Positions 32,801 to 46,415 of a stretch of 64,000 nucleotides of DNA are shown piece by piece; positions within the stretch are counted from its first letter, which is position 1, and every line of letters begins with the position of its first letter. Below the pieces are notes generated by a model that searched no databases, had not been told where the DNA came from, and was given only the letters and a program-made list of their open reading frames with translations. The translations under genes were made by a program, and so were the position numbers. This DNA comes from Leucogyrophana mollusca (Eukaryota > Basidiomycota > Agaricomycetes > Boletales). Location of the stretch: NCBI GenBank assembly GCA_021014945.1, contig MU266341.1, forward strand, positions 124,001-188,000, given 5' to 3'.

Positions 32801-33533
32801 GTACCTCATGCACTCTGCTGCGCATGCGACCCCTGTCTGTGACGGTCCGCACACAAACTATGTTGACCTCAAATACCTCCTTGTTCTTGTTCATTCGGGC
32901 TAGTCGCTTCTTGGCCAGGGTCTCGAGCCGGTCGAGGTCGGATTGCTTTAACCTGACAACTTCCTCGGGTTCGACCACCTTCGTCCCTGCGCCGAAGAAG
33001 AGTGCGAGGTTACGCTCAACCTTTGCAAGGGTTTTCAAACGCGTAGCCTGTTCTGAATTGTCACTGTCATCATCGAAGATTGACGTCGGGGATAAGTTGC
33101 GAGCAAAGACGGACGCCACGAATGGCTGGAGCTTCTCGGAGTAGAAGTCCTTTGGGGCGCTCGCCATGAAGGGAAATGTTAGTACAAATTGGCGAAAGAT
33201 GTATCGCAGGAAGGGTAGATCGAGCGGGGTGGAGCCTCGCGGGGGAGGGGTGAAGGGAGGACCGAGATAAGCGAGAGTGGAGACATTATTATCGGCGGGA
33301 GCACTTGTAATGTCATCTAGCTCGCGATGAAACTGGAGCTGTATGAGGGATTTCTTGAGGTAATGGGCACGCAAAGGCGTTAGGACTGTGGCAGGGTCTG
33401 TTTCATCGGATTGTTTCGAATCGGTGGCTGGGGTAGCGGGGATTTCTCTTGTGGGCCGCCTTGGACGAGATGGGCGAGGTTTCAGTGATACTGAATCTGG
33501 GACCTGCGCTTCAACTGAAGCTTCAGTGGACAT
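29891..33533 (-). CDS. PX-domain lipid-binding protein (Ypr097w/Lec1-like)
   Basis: A large peripheral membrane protein. From ATG 33533: a Pro-rich start, then the PX-associated N-terminal region (LRAHYLKKSLIQLQFHREL, PFLRYIFRQFVLTFPFM), a PX domain split by introns (FEVNIVCVRTVTDRGRMRSR, FIIRTRL..., VSRRYGDFKTLADELRKAHP, LSREKNRLTLRAYLHSLM), and a long helical region of DUF3818 type (NRSQMQRVIRSHHAHAAYL, LYSRLRDREQLIALIFE, YSFVHKVHSKGEGLFD, WIELFLTVVREG). The tail is acidic, then Pro/Ser-rich. This order matches yeast Ypr097w, a PX protein linked to lipid droplets and sterol. The yeast assignment is from memory of domain order. Exon joins at 31080-32100 are approximate. Confidence 0.8.
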
Positions 33534-33945
33534 TGCAGTCCGTTGAAAGCAACGAAGCGTTCAAGGTCAGCAATTATTCATCAGTTGCCGCAGCCCCCAA
33601 CACAAGCGTAATCAGGTCCCGGTGGCGGTACCTCCACAATCTAGGGGCCATTTCTCCCAACGCGTCCATTGTACACTCAACATCCCGCCAAAAGCACTGA
33701 CAACCGCCAGTACTTTGCGTACAGAGCCGAAGCTCAAGCGCTCATATCGGTACTTTTTGTGTGGTTCTTACTTGAGGTCAAACGAGTGGATTGAACACAT
33801 CTGGTTCGGTCGGTGTAGCAGTAGGCTACGGTATCCAGTAGCATGGCATCGGATATCCAGGGTGCTAGCACAGCACGTACTAGATCGATGCCACCAGCCA
33901 ATCCTCTTATCGTCCTTTCAAGCCCAGGAGAGTTTCCATTCCGCG
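33534..33945. other. Promoter region of the PX gene
   Basis: It lies between two minus-strand genes and holds no coding signal I can support. Confidence 0.4.
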
Positions 33946-34424
33946 CTATCCGTTAGGGGCGTAAACTTTCTGGCCCTTGTAAGTTCTTCTCGAAGGCTCA
34001 TCCAACAGTCGTTTCAGCTTCGCAGCCACCTCTCGTACTCCTTCTCGGCATTCGTCCATCCCCCTCCAAGTCCCAGCAACGCTCCAGCACTCGGAGCATG
34101 CTTTCGACGCCTCGTTCACCGTCTCCAACTCCAACTCCCCTCGGCTGTGCAACACAACCAACACATCGACAAGGCGGTTGAAGCCAGTATACCACGTAAG
34201 AATACCACGTTCTGGACTGGTGCTTGCGTCGGTTACAAGATAGGAAGATGCTAAACTTATGGCACGACGGAGGATGGCTTGGTCTAGGGTACCGGTTTCA
34301 CGGGTCATACGCGCCAGGACATGGACAACGAACCGCCCATAGTCGGTGGGCTGACTCTGTGGAGGCTTGCCGTGGAGACTTATCAGCTACGCGCCTGTAC
34401 GGCGGTGAGTGTACTCACCTCCAT
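33946..34424 (-). CDS. Uncharacterised small protein
   Basis: I do not recognise the function. The main exon reads LISLHGKPPQSQPTDYGRFV, then HVLARMTRETGTLDQAILRR, WYTGFNRLVDVLVVLHSRGEL and CSECWSVAGTWRGMDECREGV, ending KGQKVYAPNG. The composition is that of a folded helical protein. The start is uncertain: ATG 34424 encodes only M-E before a GTGAGT donor, and the frame requires an acceptor at 34387, an intron of just 32 bases. The gene is head to head with CCDC47; only 82 bases separate the proposed ATGs. Confidence 0.55.
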
Positions 34425-34506
34425 GTCAGTTTGATGGAAGTGAGCCGTCGGTTGTGAGGGCAAGGATACTGCCGGCAATTGCCGTCTGTTGGTTCTTTCC
34501 GTACTT

Positions 34507-35936
34507 ATGGCGAGCCTACTGGTAAAAGTTGTTAGCAGTCTTACCCCTCCGCCGTTTACCCAGGGCGAGGAGTACGATGGCTGGCAGTACAAGTGGAAAT
34601 TCCTAGTATTCCGCCCTGCGCGTACGCATCTAATTGCCCACCAAGCGCTAAACAGGAACTCACATCAACTTTCCTAGTTTTCCAGACCCAGGCTTACTTG
34701 CTCGTTGGCCTCTTGGCATACGTAGCCATAGCCCTCTACGGGAAATATACCAACCAGAAAAAAGTGAATGCATGGTACGTTTGTCGCCTTCAACTCCCAT
34801 TTCCGCTCTTGACTTCGACGCGTCACAGGTTCACAGCCCACCTACCAACCCTCGAAGCCCAGTTCTCAAAACCCACAACCGCTTCAGGTCTCATCTCCGA
34901 TGGCTACACTGACTTCTTCAACTTCTCCACCGGCCGTCGCGGTATTGCCTCTCTCCACACCATATTCACGCTCCGCCCGCGCCAGGACCTTCTCCAGCTC
35001 ATCTACCAATTCGCATGGCAGATGTACGACTTGCGTTACAACCCGTACGACGAGCTCGTCCTCGATTTTAAGCTCACGCCAGACTCAGCTGTCCCGGATT
35101 GTGTGTGGGCGGTGGTCTCAAAGGAAGAGCTCGTTACTATCAGGAACAGCCGGTGGGACTTGGTACGTTTCCGTGAAGTCGCGCTCCACTTGAGGCTGAA
35201 CGCGCCCCAGACATTCACTAGGACCTCTGACCATGCTTCCCTACCGCCGTCGCTATCCGTGATGACCGAATTTGCAGATGTCACCGACAACTTGTTCAAG
35301 CCCACAGACAAATTCTCACTGACCAAGCTCCTCAGCGATCCCGTCAACCTCAAGTACTTCCGCTCTCTCTCGGTAAACCCCTTCTCCCTCTCCTCACCCG
35401 GCGTGTTCCTGAGCGATCTTCTGTAGGTAACGGACCAACCTCGCGAACGTCCCCCTGTCCCTCTTGCATCGCACGAACGCGAAAAGCACGTCATCCTCTG
35501 CCTCAGTGCGCCACCAGCATCAAATGTATGGGAGACGATTCCCCTCGTAACTGCCATGTTCGCCTTTGTCGACAACCTCTCCAAACTCAATCTTAGACCG
35601 GAGACCAAGAACAAGATGCGGAAGGTAAGGGAGGACGTAGACAAGGAAATTAGGGAGGAGGCGGTTAAAGAGAAGAGGGAAGAGGTATGTTCATTGAGTA
35701 TGTTCCCATAGATACTGCGACTGAGCTGAACACGATAGGCTGCGGAGGACAAGAAAGCTGCCAAACGCAAAGCGGAACAGGACAGAGTTTCGCGTTTGAG
35801 TGCTGCGGAGCAGAAAAAGGTTCGGTCCACGGTTCTTCTCTCCAAACTGGTCCACTCATGTTGGCACTAGATCTTGGAACGTGATCGCAAACGGGCAATC
35901 AAGAAGTCACAGGGCAAGGTAGTCCGGAAAGCATAA
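34507..35936 (+). CDS. CCDC47-like PAT-complex subunit
   Basis: An ER membrane protein; animal CCDC47 is part of the PAT complex that shields unassembled membrane helices and affects ER calcium. The start MASLLVKVVSSLTPPPFTQG has an in-frame ATG six codons upstream. An intron joins WQYKWKFL to TQAYLLVGLLAYVAIALYGK, the single membrane helix. The body follows: FTAHLPTLEAQFSKP, LHTIFTLRPRQDLLQL, PYDELVLDFKL, FADVTDNLFKP, and VTAMFAFVDNLSKLNLRPETKNKM. The C-terminus is a Lys/Glu-rich coiled coil (EAAEDKKAAKRKAEQDR, LERDRKRAIKKSQGK), as in the family. The stop is at 35934-35936. Confidence 0.88.
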
Positions 35937-36052
35937 ATGCAGCATAAGTACATGGATGATATCTAGTGCTATGGTATCTAGAGTACAGCGTATATTATAG
36001 ACCTTGTGAGCTTGTTGATGACCGTGAAAAGTCCAAGTTGTCCATTGAATTG

Positions 36053-39000
36053 TTATGAATGCGGCGCACTGCTCTGAGATGTTTCCGTGCCCAGTGCGGG
36101 AACCTCCACAGCCTCCGTGGTCTTACCTGCTGACGAACCCCATCTCGCTCCCCAACTCGTGAAGAATCGCAGCAACCACATCGGCTTCATCGCCGTATGC
36201 TCCACCACCCCTGCCTCCTCCATCTCCTCATCTTCCACATCCACCTCCACAATCCCCGCTCCCGCTCGTTTCTCCTCCTCCGCCTCACTCTCTGTCCGTC
36301 CCCACGCATCCACCGTCCTTTCCTGCCCATCCAACGTCCACTGCACCCTCGCCCCGCCAACGAGCCGCCGTCCACCCATCCCAAACACCTTCTCGCGTAG
36401 CTCGAGTACCTTTTCTCGCGGTGGCGTTGCGGTGTGCCACAGCTCATCGACACGGAACTGGATCGATTCGTACTCAAGGGCTTGTACCTGCTGGGTCACT
36501 GCGTCTGCTGCATCTCGTGCGGCTTCGATTTGTTGCAGCAACTCGGTTTGTGTTCCGAGGGAGCTGAGGAGCGGCTGATGCGCGTGGTAGTCGGAGCGAA
36601 GAGAGGCGTTCGTGGAGGAGAGCGATGTCGACAGGTGCTATCGTCATAAGTCAGCAATTCCATTCACAACGACAGCGAAAGATGATGATGCTACCTCAAG
36701 ACATGCCAAAACACTTTGCAGATGCGCTTCACGCCTGCGCATCACCAGTAATTGCCCACACAAATCAACGTCCGTCCTCATCCATTCCGTTCGCAGAACC
36801 CGGATGTCTTTGAACGTCGATATAGCTTGGAAGCTGTGTCGCCTGCACCGCACCTGATGAGCACCGCAGTTTTGACAACATGTAAAGAAAAACGCACCTC
36901 CTGACACTTCTCCCCCATATTCTCCTCTTCGCCTCAGCATCACTGTCCCCATCCACGCCTTCACCAAGGGTGCTCTTCTTCCCCTCCGCCTTTCCTCTCC
37001 CGCGTCGCCCCATGCCATCCTCGCCTTCCCATGCACTCACAGGGTCCGACCAGCTCGACACACGACTCTCTTCTCTCGCTTTCTGCGGGCGACGCATGAG
37101 GAACGCGCTCACGCGTTTATCGTACTCCGAGGCCGAACCCGCCCCTTCAGGGACAGTTCCAAGATAAGCAGAGGATGCTTCTGCAGACTCGAGACCTAAC
37201 GTGAAGGGGTTATGCGTCCTCGACTCAGCTACAGTCTGATTAGGATTATGCGGGGATTATAGCAGCAACGGGACACACAAATCGGAGATACCTGTCCACT
37301 GCTTAAAAGATCCTCTTCATCTCCTCCGTCGCTGTGAAGTCGTCAGACGATAGCCACTGTATAAACACGATACCAGTGACTTACGTAGAGACTATAACGG
37401 ACGGGAGACCAAGCCCGCGAGGCTCCGGGTACACTGGAAGGCCGGTGCCAGATGACGATGAGTGCGCCGACACTGGAACGGCAGACATCCGGCCGCCACT
37501 CTTAGCAGGCGATAAATTCAAATCGACGCTCCTCTTAGATCGGTTAATTCTGGACATCGACATCAGACACCACTGTGCAGTGTACCAATCGAATGTAACG
37601 TACCCAGCCCACAGCTCCAGCTTCTTCTGGACACGTCCCGACCATACTCCTCCAAACGCAAAGTCGTCTTCGGTATTGCTCTTCCCACCGTCTACGCGCT
37701 CGGAAACGGCGGGCCCGGCAGGGGCAGAATCGTCATGATCAATGTCGCTTGATGTCAGTCGTTCCCGGTCCTTCTCTTTATCTTTGTCCTTGGCCTTGAC
37801 CGTGTCCTTCTTGTCCCGGTTCCGGTCCTTCTCGACCTTCCCACCCTCCGCGCGCTCCCTCATTTTTAGCACCAGGTCTACCTTCCCACTCCACAGTGCC
37901 CTCAAACACCCTCCAATGCGTTCCTTCTCCTTCTCCCCTTCGTCTGCTTTATCCTTATCCTTGTCCCCACCTTTGTCCCCAGCCCCACCCCGCTCCTTAT
38001 CACCCTTCTCCCTGTCCCCCTTCCCCACAACCGCCCTCACAAATACTCCCAAATCTGCTGTTGGCGCCGACACGCCCCCCGCCCCCCCGACGCCACGCCC
38101 AACAAATCCAGATGCAAGATTTTCGATCCCACTCATCAAGAGGTGCCCTCCACTACCCCCTATGCCTTTGCGTTTTGGGCGCACATGCTCACCCTCTGAG
38201 CTCATTTCCGTGTCGGTGTTGTCTTCGCGATCGAGCTTGCTGAGAAGGACGCGATGCACACGACGTGAGTCTGCCGGGCGCAGTTTCTGGTCATGTGCAC
38301 TTGTTAGGGCCTTGGAGAGCTCGGGAGAAAGGTACGTGAGCCCTTGAGTTGGGGCTGTGGAAATTTGGGCTGGCCCAAGTTGGGGTGAAACGTGGGTTGG
38401 GCCAGCAGTGGCCCCAGGCGACGTATGTACGGATGCGAAATTGGGACCAGAGTGACCCATCAAGGGAGTAGACAGGTGGGGGAGCAATGGGGTCGAGCTG
38501 CTGGATTGAGGGCCGGTGGTGGCCTGGGAGTAGGCGCTGAGGGCGGCAAGGAAGGTTTGTGGATGTATGAATGGGTCCTTGGGCACGACGTGTGCGTATC
38601 CGATGGCCGCGAGCTTGTTACGCGTGGCAAGAACGAAACTGAGCAAGGCTGCCACGATGGTGGGGTCGGCGACGCGCTCCGTAGCCTACGTAGGTAGTGT
38701 GAAGTCAGTGTGACGTGCTGTTGATTTCATCAAGGGAAACACCGACCTCGACGTTGCCACAGTGTTCCCCAAATTCCGCGACCCAGCCCTGGAGCCCCTC
38801 TACGGTCGTGTCACAGAGCAACCCATCAAACAGGAGTCCATACGTCGTCGGAAACATCCCACATACGGCAAGGGAAGTCTGTAAGAGTTTCACCAGTTCG
38901 AGTACGGTCGCGCTGAAGAGTGGGTGACGCTGTGGCAGGGAAGGAGAACTCGACGACGGAGAGTGAAAGGATGTGTTTGAGGGGTCTGCGAGGGCGGAAG

Positions 39001-40003
39001 CGAGGGTAGTCACAGGTTGAGAGTACGCGCGTGTATGGTGGCGAGAATGAGACTTAAGACGAATGGGTGCTGCAGGTGACTCGGAGAGAAAGTAGGTCGA
39101 CTTGAAGCGGTCTTTCGTCGTCTCGCTGTGGGCATAATTGTATTTAAACAATGGTAATTGAGCGAAGCACCCTCTTACCTAGGTTCTTCTAATGTGAGTG
39201 CACTGCGACCACTGCAGCCCATTCGTAGGAGGTTGATGTTGGTGTATAGCCGCTCTCGAGCAGCCAGGAAATCACCATTAGGTATATGCACAATTGTGTA
39301 GTCCGAACGGAAATGCGCCAGTGATGTTACCATCAGAGTGCCCAGGGGTGTCTGCGGTAACACGGGTCTGTAAGCCTAGCTGAAGAAGACAACAAATAGC
39401 ACAAAGGATGGACCTGCTTTGGGCGGGCACCGTCTCTTCGAAGGTGATGTACGGCACTGTTCCATTCGATTTGTGCTTCTGCAGGTGTGAGCGTCGAAAT
39501 GGGACTGAGAGCGGTGACGGTGATCTACCGCGGTAGGGTTAATGGACAACGGATGTTACGGCGGGGCGCACATACTGTATGCTGGGGATCACCTGTGTAC
39601 ACGGTCAGCACAGTCACTGGACGCGTCCTCTCGACTATCCTGGGGTCGCCAAGTAAGTAAGCCGATGCTCTACGCAACTAGAACCCACGAACACCTACCA
39701 TTTCTCGACGGCGTACATCTGGTAGCCCGTCAGCTGGAGCGACTCTGCGTCAGGAACCAACTCGAACTTGTATGGTTTCCCAAGCCATGCAGAGCCAGTA
39801 TCCTGGACAGGGAATTGAAAGGCGTTCGGGTCGGGGCTGGACGAGAGGGTTGCGCTTGCTGAGCCGGATCGAGAACGAATGAGCCTTGCGGGTGTGGGTT
39901 TGATGCGCGGGGAACGTGTTGGCGGTGTTGGTGATACTGGCGAGGACAATGAGCTCTGGCTGGTCGAGCGGACAGTTGGCATTAACAGCCGCGCGTTGGC
40001 CAT
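36053..40003 (-). CDS. Stb6-like (Sin3-binding family) protein
   Basis: A long, multi-exon protein. The start MANARLLMPTV leads through a Ser/Pro stretch to FQFPVQDTGSAWLGKPYKF and LTGYQMYAVEK, joined by an intron to W-IVERTRPVTVLTVYTGDP. This Y-x-V-E-x-W ... V-Y-T-G-D-P pattern is the N-terminal signature of the yeast Stb2/Stb6 family, named for binding the Sin3 co-repressor. Later come FSATVLELVKLLQTSLAVCGMF, YGLLFDGLLCDTTVEGLQGW, LSFVLATRNKLAAIGY, a Lys/Asp-repeat region near 37750-38030 and a C-terminal coiled coil (LQQIEAARDAADAVTQQ, FRVDELWHTATPPREKVLEL). The last residues are disordered. In-frame ATG 40012 is an alternative start. Binding of Sin3 is inferred from the family only. Confidence 0.68.
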
Positions 40004-40239
40004 GTCCTTCAACGTAGAGCAAGCGGAACCTAGTGCCTCAGCCCGTACACTGGGTCTATGTAAGTACTATGGTATTAGTAGTGCCTTTCCCAATCTGTTC
40101 ACACAGTACTGGATCCAATAAGTGGCTGCCTCTGTGCTCTAAGCAATTGCTCTCGACTAGCAGTACAAACATCATTTACAATTGTGTAACTGTATAAACA
40201 TCCAAAATTCCAATACAATGATCCGCGCAGCGGTACAAT

Positions 40240-42068
<1,829 letters not shown>

Positions 42069-42410
42069 GGTGTAAGAGCTATCGGTGCAGAGCCTGTGTT
42101 AGCCAGCCAAAATTGTTGGGCTTAACCTGGCCGGCCAATGGCTGCTTTTTATGATGCAACCACGAGGTTGTGATGGAAACTTCAACCACAAGCGCCTGAA
42201 TAAAACACAACGGGTTGAATTGGGGTTGGATGAACTACACTCTACCAGACACAAGTCCTTCAGGAACGATACGTAGATTAAAAGGTACATGGTATAGTGC
42301 ATACACGGTCAATAGTCGTACAACTGATGCCACACGTAGTAGTAGACAGACCATCGGAGATGTATCCAAGAAAAGCTTCTCAATACGTGGGAGAAAGAGG
42401 ATAAGATCAT
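42069..42410. other. Upstream region of the NDR kinase gene
   Basis: It separates two minus-strand genes and holds the kinase promoter and the 3' flank of the next gene. No gene is seen. Confidence 0.4.
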
Positions 42411-43561
42411 TCATGAGCGGTATAGATCCTTTGTGAAATCAGACTCTGTAGAAGCCCATCGGCCATTACTAGATCGGGGCCGCGGGGGATACGTTACGGT
42501 TTGGAGAGGTTGTGTGGGGTATGATGGATATGACGCATAGGACTGAATTGAACTGGTGGGACTAGACGGCCGATCTGGCAGCACCACATTTTCAGCAAAG
42601 GAAGAGCGAGACTGCGTAGACAATCGATTTTTTGTCCCTCTTCCCACACAAGATAAGAAAAGGGACATTGTCGAGATGAAGATAACCTGGATACTCACGA
42701 GTAAGACTGCCGCGAGCTCGGAACGGTCCCTGTGCTTGCAGCTGATGAAGGATGTAGATGTGAAGATACAGCAGAACTAATTTGAGTTGTCAGATCTGTG
42801 GTCGGCATGTGCAGCAAAGATGCTATCTACCTGTACAGGGAGGCAGGGTTGACTGCCCTTGGCTCGTCAACATCAGCCCACCGTTGATTCAGGCGACTTG
42901 AGTAGGCAACTGAAGGGTCGAAATAGACTCGTGTGGACGTATTTCGGTTGGAGGGCGTTGAAGCGCTCAACGAGTCCTGAGAGCCGTATAGCGAAGTACG
43001 AGGATAGAAAGCCGGAGCTTGCTCGGTAGGTTGATACGGGCCGGGCGGTCGTGACGGTTGATAGAAACTGGGGGGCGGGTCATAAGAGGCACGAGTGGGA
43101 CTGGATAAAGGGGAAGGCGGAACAGAGCCACTGGCATAATGGCCATATGAGGGACCACTTGCAAGGGGCGGGGGGCGATAGCGATAATCATCATGTCGTT
43201 TGTCCTCGGGGAAATGGCCGGTTCTGCGGTTGCTCAGACTCACTTGCCTGCTGTAAGTCTGAGCGTCTGCGGGATTTGGAGGGAGAGGACGGGATAAGCG
43301 CTGTGCACCGTTGCCAGACGGGAATCTCTTATTGATTCGAAGAGGCTGCACGAGGGCTCCCTTTGACTGCGAGTCCTTCGAGCCTGGGGCTTCATTCCCT
43401 TCGTCGCATTCCTCCTCCTCTTCTTCTTCGACTTTGCTTATCTGGGTTTTGGAAATAACAAGTGAGGCTAATGAGGCCTGGAACTGATCAGGAATTTTCT
43501 GGTCGTGTCCTTGCTGGGAGAGCTCATATGTAGGCGGTGGAGGAATATAATGATCACTCAT
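42411..43561 (-). CDS. Uncharacterised disordered Pro/Ser/Tyr-rich protein
   Basis: I do not recognise it. The start MSDHYIPPPPTYELSQQ is followed by a glutamate run (KVEEEEEEECDEG), then a long Pro/Tyr/Ser-rich region with RPLPPNPADAQTYSRQ, SYGHYASGSVPPSPLSSP and FDPSVAYSSRLNQRWADVDE. Exon 1 ends at a GTAGAT donor near 42829; exon 2 encodes S-S-A-V-S-S-H-L-H-P; an acceptor GGGAAG at 42640 then brings in GTKNRLSTQSRSSFAENVVL and the end STESDFTKDLYRS. The reading frame is continuous through both joins. Short PPxY-like and SH3-ligand-like motifs suggest an adaptor or cell-cortex protein, but that is only a guess. Confidence 0.65.
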
Positions 43562-44245
43562 GGCGCGAGTGGTCTGGTCTTTGAGAGAAAGAGAGGAAAA
43601 AGCGCATCGAAGGAGGTGAGGGTTCTCAGGAAAGACAGGTAGACGCTCGGGTCTGCTGAACAAAGAGAAAACGGCAGCAGGCGCTTGCTTGGCTGTTTTA
43701 TGACCTCAGGCACCGCACATTAAGCACCGCCGAGTACCGGCATACCCCGCTATGACCTCTTATGACTAGAATTTTCGCATGAACTCAAAACACACATATA
43801 AGAGCTGTGAGGGAATTGTTCCACATCACAATGCAGATCTTGGAACCACGTACATAGCCCACACAACCCCTCGCCTTTTGAGCGGTGAGTAGTTTCATTA
43901 TGGGCGCTGTACACACACCACCCGTCTTCCTGCTGTTCAAGGCACTCCCAAATATTGTTTCATCGCACGCGGGACAATTGGCATCGGAACTCAACAGAAT
44001 ATACAGGTTGTATACAGGCATGTGCATGTTGTGCCTGAGCAGCACACAAAATATGGGCGCCCTGGAGGGGAAGGGGAACCTCTCATTCTTCTTTCACACG
44101 CTTTCGACAAGCTGCCGCTGAGAGAACGTGGTCAGACGCACTTGAGACGCACAACAACCGGCCATGGTTTCATGTAGACACAGTTATATATCATACGCAC
44201 AAGTCGTGACCTTTCGTGCTGTGTAGCCCACAGACCCGAACTGCC
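43562..44245. other. Intergenic region
   Basis: The region lies between two minus-strand genes. Frames of about 80 codons occur on both strands without support. No RNA gene is seen. Confidence 0.45.
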
Positions 44246-46186
44246 TCACAGTTCGATCCCTTCTAGATTGGTACCCTAGTGGAGGAAAGCTGAATCAGTA
44301 TGTGATTACGAGTGACATCCCGGCCGATGATGCTCACTAGCTTCGGTAATCGGAGGTAGACGTCAGTTCCTGTTGAAAGTGAGATGAAACCGCAGGCTCT
44401 TTTTGCAAAAAGGCTACAAGTACTCACCCCATCCGTCCATTGAGACCAGCTCCAAAGAACCCCCGAAATATCTAGAGTCAAGTTCATGATAACGGAGGAG
44501 GAGAGGATATAGATGGACTTACGTAGTGAAAATATTACTCATAGGAAGTCCGAGCCCAATCCTCGGATGTGGAGCAATGCCAGCCTCCCTTTCAGGGTCT
44601 TTCCCACCTGCAACACTGTCGGACTCCTCGTCTTGACTCTGCCATCGCCCAATTTGCTCTGCTACGGTGGCCTTGACCCCTATGGAACTTGCGGTCCGCA
44701 GTGCGCCAAGGCGAGGTGGGTCCATGCGAGTTGCATTCCGGATGTGCGAGAATGAAAACAAGTCGGACGGCGACTGTATTTGAGCCGAAGAGAGGCCACC
44801 ACCTGAATTAATCTGAATGAATATACGATGGAAACCAGCATAAACAGCTTACCCTGGTCAGATATTCTGACTCCAACATCGTTCTCGCCAGCAACTATGG
44901 TAGCACGGATGGCAGGGAGTGTGGAGGCATCCCGATGATTCAACTCGGTGGCTCGCATTGCCTAAAAACATTGAAGTTAGTCCCAGTTCATGGCATCTTG
45001 CTACGCCTTACATTCTTCAAGAGTTCGAATAATATGTATCTGCGATATAAGGGAATATTGTGAGGTCAATTTGCTCTTCTGGTTTAGCTAAATGCAATGC
45101 ATACTCAAGATGTTCGCGAATATACGCGAATTTCGCGTCGAGATGCCCATCGACCTCGACCTCCGGCCAACCTCGGTTCGGTACGCATTCACCACTGTCA
45201 TCTTCTATGTCGTATGGTTGACTCCTTAGTAATTGGACGCATTTGTCGATGCTACGCTTCATACTGAGCCCCGTGTAGATAATACCCACGTGGGGTTCAT
45301 CTGCTATTTTTGAGGACCCAGACCCAAACGACTTGGTCAAAGCCAGGTGGTGTTCGGCTAGTACGCGTCTTGAAATGCGGGAAACTAACATGCGGCGCAT
45401 GAAGGAGTCCAGCGAGTCTGGTGGTAGGTGCGGAGAGGATAGGGATAGCCCTAGTGAAAGACTCGGTATCACGGGTGCACTTCGCCAAAACGGTGAGTAG
45501 TGGAGCAAGATGTGTTTCGGAGAGGTTCTTACTGCTCGTCTAAAATGTTCTCCAGAAATTCACAAAACGCTAGGTTCTCGGTAAGATTAGTGATAGGAGG
45601 ATGTCGTCGGAATCTGCGGACGCGGTTAAATCGGGCGACGGGAGGAGTTATTGACTAACTTCTCAAATGCGGACCAGTACAGCTGATTGACACAAGGGGG
45701 TCAGATCTAACCATGAATCGAGGTAAGGGCGAACACGGACCTCGTATACTTTGGCGACACTTTCTTGGGTGACTACCACGTATGGTAATGCTTGTAGGTC
45801 TCGTAGTCTATGCGCGATGCGAACCGGAAGTTCGGTGCGCACATAGTTGGCGCTCTAAAGGAGGGCACATGAGACTGCAACACACCACTACGGATCGTGA
45901 ATCAATTCACCTTGATTAAACGGTCACTGTCCATCATCCGACCGAAGAACACCTGTAGAATTGCATCCTAAGCATTACAGCGCAAAGAATTCGTAGTGGT
46001 GGGCTTCACGAGCTGCCGTAGAGTCAGCCTCTGTGCTTCCTTCGAGGCAAAAAGCTCCAGTTGTCGGTTCTGATAGAAGTGTAGCGCAGTGGATTGTGAG
46101 CGGACATGGGGACAGGTGCGCCCAGAGAACCGTCGGAAAGCACTAGAGAGCCCTGTCTGCGTCTGTGAGCAAGTCGGCCAGGTCAT
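44246..46186 (-). CDS. Mitochondrial PDK/BCKDK-type protein kinase
   Basis: A mitochondrial kinase of the histidine-kinase-like family that inactivates pyruvate or branched-chain keto-acid dehydrogenase. The start MTWPTCSQTQTGLSSAFRRF is a basic, Ser-rich targeting peptide. Then LRQLV, RIAHRLRDLQALPYVV and MRRMLVSRISRRVLAEHHLAL (the family R-I-x-x-R-x-L-x-x-H-x-x-L motif). The N box ELLKNAMRAT is restored by splicing REHLE to YILFELLKN. The G1 box D-V-G-V-R-I-S-D-Q-G joins GGLSSAQIQ; the G2 box is GLGLPMSNIF followed by YFGGSLELVSMDGWGTDVYL. The end LPKLGTNLEGIEL matches PDKs. The substrate complex cannot be told from sequence. The stop is at 44248-44246. Confidence 0.9.
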
Positions 46187-46415
46187 TTTCCTGCTGTAAG
46201 AAAGACTGGCCCCTCAGTAAATGGAAGGGGAGATCAGGAGCATGAAGGTGGTCTCCCAAGAGCAAAAACGAGTCAAGAGTTCGTGCAAGTCATAAGGAGA
46301 GATGATGACTTCTCATCGCTTGAGCTTGAAGCGCGTCACAGTCACGGACTAAGCATATCTACGTCGGGATTTCGGATTGAGCTACTAGTGCTGGGACAAG
46401 TTATTTGTTCTACGT

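Noticed and set aside
34383..34592. A minus-strand frame reading GKNQQTAIAGSILALTTDG opposite the start of the CCDC47 gene
   Set aside because: It looks protein-like but lies across the CCDC47 first exon and cannot be joined to the downstream minus gene in frame.
37742..38347. A 201-codon Ser/Pro/Leu-rich frame on the plus strand
   Set aside because: It is the antisense of the Lys/Asp repeat region of the Stb6-like gene; the composition is explained by that.
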